Assembly: GCA_902765595.1 (NCBI GenBank)
Contig: CACXAQ010000001.1
Coordinates: forward strand, 1-64,000
Direction of reading: 5' to 3'
Source: Oscillospiraceae bacterium
GTDB lineage: Bacteria > Bacillota > Clostridia > Oscillospirales > Oscillospiraceae
Length of the DNA stretch: 64,000 nucleotides
Numbering within the stretch: position 1 is the stretch's first letter; every line of letters starts with the position of its first letter. Of the stretch, positions 55,960 to 63,171 are shown piece after piece. The notes below the pieces were generated by a model. It saw only the letters and a program-made list of their open reading frames with translations. It ran no database searches and was not told where the DNA came from. The position numbers were made by a program, and so were the translations under genes.

Positions 55960-56565
55960 TCAGCTCTTGGTAAAGCGGATGCTGCCCAGAAGGGCGGCCA
56001 GGTTCGGATCCTCGGGCAGCTCCTCCAGGGGCGTGTCGTTGCCCTTGGCCTTGAAGAGGAGGATCTGCACATAGCTGTTCCCGTCCTCGGGGATGGGGAG
56101 ACAGAAGCAGACGGCGTCGCCCTCCAGATATTTGACGGCCTCCACACTGCCGTAACGCACGTCGGCCAGGTCGGGATGCTTCTCCCGCAGGAACTGCCAC
56201 TGGGCGTCGGCCTCCTCCCCGGAATGATACGGGGCGTATTCGATCTGCAGGCTGAAGTCCTCGCTCTCCATGAGCGCCACGTGGGAGTCGCTGGAGTAGC
56301 TGAGGAAGCCCTCTTCCACCACGGCGAAGCTGAACTTCTCCGGGTCATAGTCCAGCGCCAGCTCCACGGTGGAGGCGTTTTTGAAACCGGAGATAAAGCT
56401 GTAGCTGCCGGTTTTCAGGTTCGCGGGCGCGGGAGCAGGGGCGGCTTTCTTCCCGGCGGGAGCGGCGGCGGGGCCGGGCTTTTCTGCGTTCTTGCGGGTC
56501 AGCAGGATTGCGGCTGCAGCGCCCACAGCCAGACCCAGGGGCGCAAGGATCTGCCATTTTTTCAT
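55960..56565 (-). CDS. Hypothetical membrane-anchored protein
   Basis: 201 residues from the ATG after AGGAG. One N-terminal membrane helix or uncleaved signal (ILAPLGLAVGAAAAILL) is followed by an Ala/Pro/Lys-rich linker and a globular domain of about 140 residues. That domain contains LDYDPEKFSFAVVEEGFLSYSSDSHVAL and ends in IRFTKS. I do not recognise the family. It is likely exposed outside the membrane. Confidence 0.68.
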   Translation of the reverse strand: MKKWQILAPLGLAVGAAAAILLTRKNAEKPGPAAAPAGKKAAPAPAPANLKTGSYSFISGFKNASTVELALDYDPEKFSFAVVEEGFLSYSSDSHVALMESEDFSLQIEYAPYHSGEEADAQWQFLREKHPDLADVRYGSVEAVKYLEGDAVCFCLPIPEDGNSYVQILLFKAKGNDTPLEELPEDPNLAALLGSIRFTKS

Positions 56566-56800
56566 AGAGATCATCTCCTGTGTTGGTATCGTTAAGAACA
56601 GTATAACGGAAATCCGGCACTTTGCCAAGCCCTGATTATCGAGGGGCTGACAAAGGGGCGGCGGCTGGATGATCAGGCTTCGAAACCTGCCGTTTTGCCG
56701 GATTGAACGCGAAGAGGGCGTGGCGGTCTTCTGGCATGTGAAAGGGTGTGGGGAAGTGCTGAAAGACATAGATCGAAGGCCAAAAAGCACACCGGTGCGA

Positions 56801-57442
56801 TCACTGCACAGCGCTTTTGCGATTCATATTCAGTGGACCGTGAATTGTTTCGTCACCCAGTTTTTCAAGCAGCGCTTCAGCTCCATGGGTAATCTTAAAA
56901 TCCATTTCAGTGCGAAAAATCGGTATTACGTTGTAGACAATCACTTGATCCCCGCTCTCCAAGACCAGCGGCTCAACAGATTTGTCAAAAATATCCAGCA
57001 ATACACCGCACATTTCTGTCTCCTCAGAAAACGCGGTCCCAAAATCTACATCGTGATAGAGTCCAAGATAAGTCTTTTCATAATACGGCAGTCTTGCCAA
57101 TGACTTAATCAAACCAATTGGCCAATACCATTTCTCCTCATTTGACTGAATATCCCAGTCGGCAGGCAGACGAATGGCCATTTCTGCACGATTCATCTTT
57201 CCATAACTGGAAGGTACGCTCATTCTATACGCACCCATCCCCATGGTAAATAACACATAATAGTTTCGCTCTTTGCTGGGGGGAACAGGAATCACATCAA
57301 TGTGAAGGTCAGGAGAAATGATCTCGTGGATCACTTTGTTGTACTTTCCGAAATGATCCTCAATCATTTTCTCATAGGCGTCCATATCCTTCTCCGAATA
57401 AAAATATGTCTTATTCTTCTTTCCAAAACTGAACAATCCCAC
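56801..57442 (-). CDS. Suppressor-of-fused (SUFU) domain protein
   Basis: 213 residues. It resembles bacterial SUFU proteins: HEIISPDLHIDVIPVPPSKERNYYVLFTMGMGAYRMSVP near the N-terminus, then AEMAIRLPADW and EEKWYWPIGLIKSLARLPYYEKTYLG, and a C-terminal GAEALLEKLG. Bacterial SUFU proteins are often linked to toxin immunity but have no settled role. Its codon use is more AT-rich than the main genes. No toxin gene is adjacent. Confidence 0.75.
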   Translation of the reverse strand: MGLFSFGKKNKTYFYSEKDMDAYEKMIEDHFGKYNKVIHEIISPDLHIDVIPVPPSKERNYYVLFTMGMGAYRMSVPSSYGKMNRAEMAIRLPADWDIQSNEEKWYWPIGLIKSLARLPYYEKTYLGLYHDVDFGTAFSEETEMCGVLLDIFDKSVEPLVLESGDQVIVYNVIPIFRTEMDFKITHGAEALLEKLGDETIHGPLNMNRKSAVQ

Positions 57443-57555
57443 TATGCCGCCTCCTCCCGCAGTTCGCGTTTTTGTTTACCGAAACTCCGAATTGCTCTGG
57501 CTACCTGCTTATCATACCATGTTTATCTGACCAGGACAAGAAAAACCCCTTTCTC

Positions 57556-57637
57556 GTGGCGAGACTTGCCTGCATTTTTCGCTTGCGGGGGACGCGAAAA
57601 ATCAAGGGATTCGCCAGTGTTATACTCGCGGCCTCAT
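57556..57637 (-). other. Split tRNA-Pro-like relic
   Basis: Two short blocks match the 3' half of the tRNA-Pro at 57858: GTGGCGAGACTTG (57556-57568) and ACTCGCGGCCTCAT (57624-57637). They are separated by 55 bases containing the hairpin ATTTTTCGC/GCGAAAAAT. It is too damaged to be a tRNA. Confidence 0.5.
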
Positions 57638-57713
57638 CGCTGCGCGCCGCCTTGCGGTACCCGAAAAACGCGTCGGGCTTTCGCTGTTCCTTGCGTTTTT
57701 CGACCGCTGCGGA

Positions 57714-57760
57714 AAAAGCGCCCTGCCTGCATCTGCCACCGGCAGCGGCAGGGCGCTTTT
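57714..57760. terminator. Hairpin, possible terminator
   Basis: AAAAGCGCCCTGCC pairs with GGCAGGGCGCTTTT over 14 bp around a GC-rich loop. Confidence 0.6.
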
Positions 57761-57766
57761 CCCCAA

Positions 57767-57821
57767 ACCATGCTGCGCATGCTTTGGTCCCTGAGGCCGC
57801 ACGATTCAGCCACTCCGACCA
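57767..57821 (+). other. Degenerate tRNA-Pro-like relic, opposite strand
   Basis: Read on the plus strand it contains GCGCATG, TGAGGCCGC and GCCACTCCGACCA in the order of the real tRNA, but with deletions in the anticodon and T arms. Its 3' end forms an inverted repeat with the end of the functional tRNA. Confidence 0.5.
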
Positions 57822-57829
57822 AAAAAAGA

Positions 57830-57849
57830 CAGAGGGCATTTGCCCTCTG
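57830..57849 (-). terminator. Terminator of tRNA-Pro
   Basis: AGAGGGCA pairs with TGCCCTCT over a two-base gap, flanked by runs of seven A and seven T. It lies at the centre of a longer inverted repeat (57809-57870). Confidence 0.8.
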
Positions 57850-57857
57850 CCTTTTTT

Positions 57858-57933
57858 TGGTCGGAGTGGCGAGACTTGAACTCGCGGCCTCATGGTCCCG
57901 AACCATGCGCGCTACCAGCTGCGCTACACCCCG
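57858..57933 (-). tRNA. tRNA-Pro (anticodon CGG)
   Basis: The minus strand folds as a cloverleaf. Acceptor arms are CGGGGTG and CACTCCG with one G-T pair. The anticodon stem CATGG/CCATG encloses TTCGGGA with anticodon CGG. The T arm is GCGAG-TTCAAGT-CTCGC, and CCA is encoded. The length is 76 bases with CCA. Confidence 0.93.
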
Positions 57934-57981
57934 TAAAGCCTATTCATTATAATGACTGTCCTGCCGCTTGTCAAGAGGAAA

Positions 57982-58070
57982 CTTACACCGCCTCGGTCTA
58001 CAAAACTTACACCGCCTCGGTCTACAAAACTTACACCGCCTCGGTCTACAAAGCTTACCCTGCCTCTGCC
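57982..58070 (+). repeat. 24-bp direct tandem repeat
   Basis: Three nearly identical units CTTACACCGCCTCGGTCTAC plus four bases start at 57982, 58006 and 58030; a degenerate fourth follows. It is non-coding, between the tRNA and the next gene. Confidence 0.9.
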
Positions 58071-58137
58071 CCCGGAAGAGCCCAAGAAGCCCCGGCATTA
58101 TCTCCCGTCCGGCCACATACACTGCCCGGAGGGGGGG

Positions 58138-58353
58138 ATGCGGATGCAAAAGACGCGGGCACTGTGGCTCGCGGCACTCATACTCCTGGCGGCGCTTCTG
58201 CGGCTGCTGCTGCCGGGCACTGTGAAAACGCTGCGGGCCTGGGCGGAGGAGAGCCTGGCGCCGGGGGTGGAGGAGACGGTGGCGGCCTGGGGCCGGGCTC
58301 TCGCCGGACAGGAGGAGCGGGTCCAGGCCCTGCACCGGGAGGGCGGGCCGTGA
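58138..58353 (+). CDS. Small membrane protein before the M50 protease
   Basis: 71 residues from the ATG at 58138; a second ATG at 58144 is possible. One membrane helix (about 6-24, LWLAALILLAALLRLLL) is followed by a charged helix with WAEESLAPGVEETVAAWGRALAG. Its stop overlaps the GTG start of the M50 gene, so the two are translated together. In Bacillus an SpoIVFA protein precedes SpoIVFB and controls it; this one is far shorter and has no M23 domain, so at most it is a reduced counterpart. Confidence 0.6.
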   Translation: MRMQKTRALWLAALILLAALLRLLLPGTVKTLRAWAEESLAPGVEETVAAWGRALAGQEERVQALHREGGP

Positions 58354-58955
58354 AGGAATCGCGCATCGACGTGAGCGCGGGCGCAGCGTTGCTCTTGGCG
58401 CTGCTGGTCTTCCTCCTGACGGGGGAGGAGCTGCTGGCCCTTGTCCTCCCGGCGGCGGCCCACGAGCTGGGGCATCTGGCGGCGATCCTCGCCCTGGGGC
58501 TGCAACCCCGGCGTTTCTCCGCAAGCCTTGGCGGCTTTTCTCTGGACTATGCCGGGGACCCGGGGACTCTTGGCCACGTGGGGATCGCCGCGGCGGGACC
58601 CGCGGCGGGGCTCCTCTACGCCTGGGCCGCCTCCCGCCTGGGGACTTCGTCGGGGCGGGACTGGCTCTGTCTCTCGGCGGGCATCAGCCTGCTGCTGAGC
58701 CTCTTCAATCTCCTGCCGGCCCTGCCCCTGGACGGGGGACAGATCCTCTCCCGCCTGAGCGCCGCCGCCCTGGGTGAGGAGCGGGGGACGCGGCTGTGCC
58801 GGATCACACAGCTCACAGTTGCGGCTTTGCTCGCGGCGGCGGGCGGGATCCTTCTGCTCCGGGGGAAGGGCGCGGCGCTGCTGCTGATGGGCATCGGGCT
58901 GCTTTTTGGCGGCGAGACGACCCCGGGACTTGTAAAAAAGGGAATAATACGGTAA
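58350..58955 (+). CDS. Site-2 protease, M50 family, SpoIVFB-like
   Basis: 201 residues from a GTG start overlapping the previous stop, with GGGAGGG upstream. It has about five membrane helices. The zinc-protease motif is HELGH (AAAHELGHLAAIL) and the third ligand is in LPALPLDGGQ. The size fits SpoIVFB-type intramembrane proteases, which activate sigma-K during spore formation. General site-2 proteases of other roles look similar, so the sporulation role is an inference supported by the spore-forming lineage. Confidence 0.82.
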   Translation: MKESRIDVSAGAALLLALLVFLLTGEELLALVLPAAAHELGHLAAILALGLQPRRFSASLGGFSLDYAGDPGTLGHVGIAAAGPAAGLLYAWAASRLGTSSGRDWLCLSAGISLLLSLFNLLPALPLDGGQILSRLSAAALGEERGTRLCRITQLTVAALLAAAGGILLLRGKGAALLLMGIGLLFGGETTPGLVKKGIIR

Positions 58956-58986
58956 AATAATATAAATCTGCTTATGGGAGAACACC

Positions 58987-60825
58987 ATGGATAAACGATT
59001 GGAACGGATCCTGCCGCGGGTGCAAAAGCCCGCCCGCTACACCGGCGGCGAGTATAACCAGATCATCAAGGACAAGGAGCAGGTTGAGCTGCGCCTGGCC
59101 TTCTGCTTCCCGGATACCTACGAGATCGGCATGTCCAACCTGGGCATGAGCATCCTGTATCACACCATGAACAGCCTGCCCTTCCTGTGGTGCGAGCGGG
59201 TCTACGCCCCCTGGGGGGACATGTATGAGGAAATGAAAAAGGCCGGCATCCCCCTCTACGCTCTGGAGAGCGGAGATCCGGTGAGTCAGTTCGACTCCCT
59301 GGCCTTCTCCATCGGCTATGAGATGGCCTACACCACCGTGCTGGACATGCTGGACATGGCCGGCATCCCCCTGCGCAGCGCCGACCGTCCGGGGCTGCTG
59401 CCCCTGATCTGGGCGGGCGGCACCGCCGCCGTGAACGCCGAGCCCATGGCCCCCTTTATGGACCTTTTCGTGGTAGGTGAGGGGGAGGAGGTGGACAACG
59501 AGGTCATGACCCTCCTGCGGGACGCCAAGCGCGGCGGCTGGAGCAAGCAGGAATTCCTGGTGAAGGCGGCGCAGATCCAGGGCGTGTATGTTCCGAGCCT
59601 CTATGAGGTACAATATCATGAGGACGGCACCATCGCCGCCGTGACGCCCAGGGACGGGGCCCCCGCCCGGGTCACCAAGCGCATCATCTCGGACCTGGAC
59701 AAGGTGCCTTTCCCCACGGCGCCCATCGTGCCCTCCACCGAGGTGGTCCACGACCGGGTGAGTCTGGAGCTGTTCCGGGGCTGCCCCCGGGGCTGCCGCT
59801 TCTGCCAGGCGGGGCACGTGTACCGGCCCCTCCGGGCCAAGAAGCCCGAGACCCTGATCCGCCAGGGCATCGAATCCCTGGAGAACACCGGCCATGAGGA
59901 CGTGACGCTCCTCTCCCTCTCCACCAGCGACTATCGGCAGCTCCCCGCCCTCTGCGACGGGCTGCTGGAATACTGCGAGCCCAGGAGCATCGGCCTGTCC
60001 CTGCCCTCCCTCCGGGCGGACAACTTCTCCATGGAGATCATGCAGCGCCTGCAGAAGGTGCGCAAGAGCGGCCTGACCTTCGCCGTGGAGGGCGGCAGCC
60101 AGCGTCTGCGGGACGCGGTGAACAAGAACGTCACCGAGGAGGACGTGCTGCACACCTGCTCCATCGCCTTTGCCGGCGGCTGGAACACGGTGAAGCTCTA
60201 TTACATGCTGGGCCTGCCCACCGAGACGGACGAGGACATCCTGGGCATCGCGGAGATGGCAAACCAGATCCTCCACTGCTGGCGGGTGAACGCCAAAAAC
60301 AAGAACCGGGGCGTGAAGATCACCGTCTCCACCTCCTGCTTTATCCCCAAGCCCCAGAGCCCCTTCCAGTGGGAGGCGCAGATCTCCCTGGAGGAGTACC
60401 TGCGCCGGGTGAACCTGCTGCGCTCCGCCATCACCGCCCGGAACGTGACCTACAACTGGCACGACGCCGAGACCAGCCTCATCGAGGCGGTGCTCTCCAA
60501 GGGCGACCGCCGGGTGGCCGATGCCATCGAGGAGGTCTGGCGGCAGGGGGGACGGCTGGACGCCTGGACGGACTACTTCTCCTTCCAGCGCTGGATGGAC
60601 GCCTTCAAGACCTGCGGCGTGGACGTGGACTTCTACGCCCACCGGGAGGCGGGGAAGGACGAGATCCTGCCCTGGGACCACATCGATGTGGGCGTGCGCA
60701 AGGCCCATCTCTGGCACGAGCGGGAGATGTGCTACAAGTCCAAGCTCTCGCCGGACTGCCGGCACCAATGCTCCGCCTGCGGGGCGGCCAAGCTCCTGGA
60801 GGGAGGGATCAAGTGCGATGAGTGA
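58987..60825 (+). CDS. B12-binding-domain radical SAM protein, TIGR03960 type
   Basis: 612 residues. The N-terminal B12-binding-like domain begins FPDTYEIGMSNLGMSILYHTMN. The radical SAM cluster is CPRGCRFCQAGHVYRPLR (CxxxCxxC). Downstream are GLSLPSLRADNF, FAVEGGSQRLRD and KLYYMLGLPTETDEDI. The C-terminal CRHQCSACG is a possible further metal site. The next gene, its constant partner, overlaps it. Members are widespread in Clostridia; the reaction is not established. Confidence 0.88.
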   Translation: MDKRLERILPRVQKPARYTGGEYNQIIKDKEQVELRLAFCFPDTYEIGMSNLGMSILYHTMNSLPFLWCERVYAPWGDMYEEMKKAGIPLYALESGDPVSQFDSLAFSIGYEMAYTTVLDMLDMAGIPLRSADRPGLLPLIWAGGTAAVNAEPMAPFMDLFVVGEGEEVDNEVMTLLRDAKRGGWSKQEFLVKAAQIQGVYVPSLYEVQYHEDGTIAAVTPRDGAPARVTKRIISDLDKVPFPTAPIVPSTEVVHDRVSLELFRGCPRGCRFCQAGHVYRPLRAKKPETLIRQGIESLENTGHEDVTLLSLSTSDYRQLPALCDGLLEYCEPRSIGLSLPSLRADNFSMEIMQRLQKVRKSGLTFAVEGGSQRLRDAVNKNVTEEDVLHTCSIAFAGGWNTVKLYYMLGLPTETDEDILGIAEMANQILHCWRVNAKNKNRGVKITVSTSCFIPKPQSPFQWEAQISLEEYLRRVNLLRSAITARNVTYNWHDAETSLIEAVLSKGDRRVADAIEEVWRQGGRLDAWTDYFSFQRWMDAFKTCGVDVDFYAHREAGKDEILPWDHIDVGVRKAHLWHEREMCYKSKLSPDCRHQCSACGAAKLLEGGIKCDE

Positions 60826-61480
60826 AAAACTGAGACTGCGCTTTGAAAAGACCGGGCGGGCGGTGTACATCTCCCACCTGGACCTGATGCACACCATGCA
60901 GCGGGCCTTCAACCGGGCTGGCTATCGGCTGAAATATTCCGAGGGCTTCAACCCCCATCCCCAGATCGCCATTGCGCTGCCCCTTTCCGTGGGAGCCGCG
61001 AGCCGCTGCGAGATCATGGATTTCAAGCTCCTGGAGGACCCGGACCTGGCAGAGCTGCCGGCCCGCCTCACCGCCGCCATGCCCGAGGGCGTCCGCGTGC
61101 TGGAGGCCTATGAGCCCAGCCGCAAGGTGGCCGAGCTCAAGTGGCTGCGGGTAGAGGGCCTGTTCGAGTACGACGAGCGGGACGCGGGGGAGATGGCGGC
61201 GGCCCTGGCGGACTTCTTCCGGCAGGAGCAGATCGTCATCACCAAAAAGACCAAGCGCGGCATGGGCGAGACGGATATTCGCCCCGCCATCCGGGAGAGC
61301 CTGTTTACGCCCGGGGACAAATTGGTTAACATAACTGCAACGATCTCCGCTCAGGAGCCCACCTTGAACCCGGAACTGCTGGCGGAGGCGCTGCGGCAGC
61401 TGCGGCCGGAACTGGCGCCGGACTTTGCCAAATTTACACGCCTGGAGACATACGACGCGGAGATGGAGATCTACCGCTGA
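60818..61480 (+). CDS. TIGR03936-family radical SAM-associated protein (DUF2344)
   Basis: 220 residues. The N-terminus KLRLRFEKTGRAVYISHLDLMHTMQRAFNRAG and the segment YSEGFNPHPQIAIALPLSVGAASRCEIMDF are typical of DUF2344. It overlaps the radical SAM gene by eight bases, and in other genomes the two are often fused, so the proteins act together. The substrate is unknown. Confidence 0.88.
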   Translation: MSEKLRLRFEKTGRAVYISHLDLMHTMQRAFNRAGYRLKYSEGFNPHPQIAIALPLSVGAASRCEIMDFKLLEDPDLAELPARLTAAMPEGVRVLEAYEPSRKVAELKWLRVEGLFEYDERDAGEMAAALADFFRQEQIVITKKTKRGMGETDIRPAIRESLFTPGDKLVNITATISAQEPTLNPELLAEALRQLRPELAPDFAKFTRLETYDAEMEIYR

Positions 61481-61489
61481 AGAGGCTTC

Positions 61490-62572
61490 ATGATTCGACT
61501 TGCGTTTTTCCAGAACGACCTGGGCATGGGCGGCATCCAGAGATCCCTTGTGAACCTGCTGCGCAATCTGGACTATTCCCGCTTTTCCGTGGATCTCTAT
61601 CTGGCGGAAAAGACCGAGTTCTGGACCTGCGACTTCCCCAAGGACCTGACGATCCGCTATCTCAAACCCGTTCCCCGGCTCTGTTCCTTTCTCCCCTTTG
61701 AAGCGGCGCTTCGGCGAATCCGTTTCGACTTTCCCCCCGGGGTGACCTACGACCTGGCGGTGGACTTCAACTCCTACCAGTGCGCCTGCGCGGTGGGGGC
61801 CCTGACGGTTCCGGCCAGAAGGCGGGTCATGTGGATCCACAACGATGTGCGCGTCAAGCTGGAAAACGAGTGGAAATACCGGCTGCTCTGGAGTCTGTTC
61901 CGAGGCAAGTTCCGGTACTACGACGGCTTTGTGCCCGTGTCCCGGGCGCTGATCGAGCCCTTTCAGACCATGTCCGGGGTGAAGGACAAGCCCTTCACCG
62001 TGATCCGGAACTATATCGACGTGGGGGAGATCCGCCGGAAAATGGCGGAGGAGCCGGAGGATCTGGAGCTGGACGAGGGCTGCCTGAACCTGGTGACCCT
62101 GGGGCGGCTCTGCCACCAGAAGGGCTATGACATCATGCTCAAAGTCTTTGCCGAAGCCCACAAAAAGCGGCCCGACCTGCGCCTGTACCTCATCGGGGAC
62201 GGGCCGGAGCGAGCGGCGCTGGAGACCCTGGCCCACGATCTGGACGTTTATGAAGAGGTGGTCTTTCTGGGCGGCCGCCCCAATCCCTTCTGCTATATGG
62301 CCCGGATGGACGGTTTTGTGTCCACCTCCCGCTACGAGGGGCAGCCGCTGAATCTCATGGAGGCCATGGCCGTTGGCCTGCCCCTCTACTGCTCCAAAAA
62401 CCTGGAGAAGTACACCGAAGGCCTCCGGGGTTATGAGGACCTGACGTCCGCGTTGGTCTCTGCCCAAAAGCAGGAAAAACACCCGCACGATCTGGCGGCG
62501 TATAACCGGAGGATCCTGGAGGGCCTGGCCGCCCTCGCGGGGGACGGCGGGACTTCCGACCAAGCTGTTTAG
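61490..62572 (+). CDS. Glycosyltransferase, GT4 family
   Basis: 360 residues. The N-terminal acceptor domain begins FFQNDLGMGGIQRSLVNLLRNLD (the GG.ER-type loop). The C-terminal donor domain has LVTLGRLCHQKGYDIMLK, RLYLIGDGPERAAL, VVFLGGRPNPF and the E-x7-E motif in SRYEGQPLNLMEAMAVG. It adds a sugar from a nucleotide sugar, most likely in surface polysaccharide synthesis; an O-antigen ligase-like gene lies 600 bases on. Confidence 0.88.
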   Translation: MIRLAFFQNDLGMGGIQRSLVNLLRNLDYSRFSVDLYLAEKTEFWTCDFPKDLTIRYLKPVPRLCSFLPFEAALRRIRFDFPPGVTYDLAVDFNSYQCACAVGALTVPARRRVMWIHNDVRVKLENEWKYRLLWSLFRGKFRYYDGFVPVSRALIEPFQTMSGVKDKPFTVIRNYIDVGEIRRKMAEEPEDLELDEGCLNLVTLGRLCHQKGYDIMLKVFAEAHKKRPDLRLYLIGDGPERAALETLAHDLDVYEEVVFLGGRPNPFCYMARMDGFVSTSRYEGQPLNLMEAMAVGLPLYCSKNLEKYTEGLRGYEDLTSALVSAQKQEKHPHDLAAYNRRILEGLAALAGDGGTSDQAV

Positions 62573-62620
62573 GATCCGGCGAAACCGGGGAAAATACCGG
62601 AGGAAAACGCCAAAAAACAC

Positions 62621-62649
62621 TTGCAATATACGGATCCATGTGCTACAAT
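62621..62649 (+). promoter_or_regulatory. Promoter of rplS
   Basis: TTGCAA (62621) and TACAAT (62644) are separated by 17 bases. Confidence 0.83.
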
Positions 62650-62654
62650 ACTAC

Positions 62655-62755
62655 AGCTTGCGCGGGTCAGGTACCCGGCGGCACAGAAAGGCGGTCCGCT
62701 GCCGTGCCTGTTATGAGAGACAGCGCCTCCGGTATTGAACGTCTATAAGAAAGAG
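62655..62755 (+). promoter_or_regulatory. Candidate L19 leader region
   Basis: About 100 bases between promoter and rplS lack a gene and can fold (GGTACC, GCGGTCCGC, and the conserved-looking GGTATTGAACGTCTATAAG before the ribosome site). Firmicutes often have an L19 leader RNA at this place; identity here is from position and partial likeness only. Confidence 0.45.
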
Positions 62756-62764
62756 GATCGTATT

Positions 62765-63106
62765 ATGGATCTGGTCAAAATTCTCAGTGAGCGGTACATG
62801 AAGCCGGAGCTTCCCGAGATGAACGTGGGCGACACCGTGCGTGTCCTCGTGCGTGTCAAGGAAGGCAACCGCGAGCGTACCCAGGCCTTCGAGGGCACCA
62901 TCATCGCCAAGAAGCATGGCGGTATCAACGAGACCATCACCGTCCGCCGCATCTCCTACGGTGTCGGCTGCGAGAAGGTCTTCCCGGTGCATTCTCCCTC
63001 CATCGTCTCTGTCACCACCGTCCGCAAGGGCAAGGTCCGCAGAGCGAAGCTGTACTACCTGCGCGACCGCGTGGGCAAGAAGGCCAAGGTCAAGGAGCGG
63101 CTCTGA
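62765..63106 (+). CDS. rplS: 50S ribosomal protein L19
   Basis: 113 residues. Conserved segments are [34 protein letters not shown], then [17 protein letters not shown] and [20 protein letters not shown]. It sits at the interface of the two ribosome subunits. Promoter, leader and terminator define it as a single-gene unit. Confidence 0.98.
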   Translation: MDLVKILSERYMKPELPEMNVGDTVRVLVRVKEGNRERTQAFEGTIIAKKHGGINETITVRRISYGVGCEKVFPVHSPSIVSVTTVRKGKVRRAKLYYLRDRVGKKAKVKERL

Positions 63107-63118
63107 TCGTTTCACCTG

Positions 63119-63154
63119 TTTTATGGCGTCTTCCGTCAGGAAGGCGCCATAAAA
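63119..63154 (+). terminator. Terminator of rplS
   Basis: TTTTATGGCG pairs with CGCCATAAAA, with inner TTCC/GGAA pairing; CTTTTTT follows. Confidence 0.9.
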
Positions 63155-63171
63155 CTTTTTTGGGGGACTGT

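Noticed and set aside
57501..57906. Open frames across the tRNA-Pro and relic region
   Set aside because: They read through the tRNA and its inverted copies; no protein family likeness.
57982..58070. Direct repeats as a possible CRISPR array
   Set aside because: Units are adjacent with no spacers and no cas genes are nearby.
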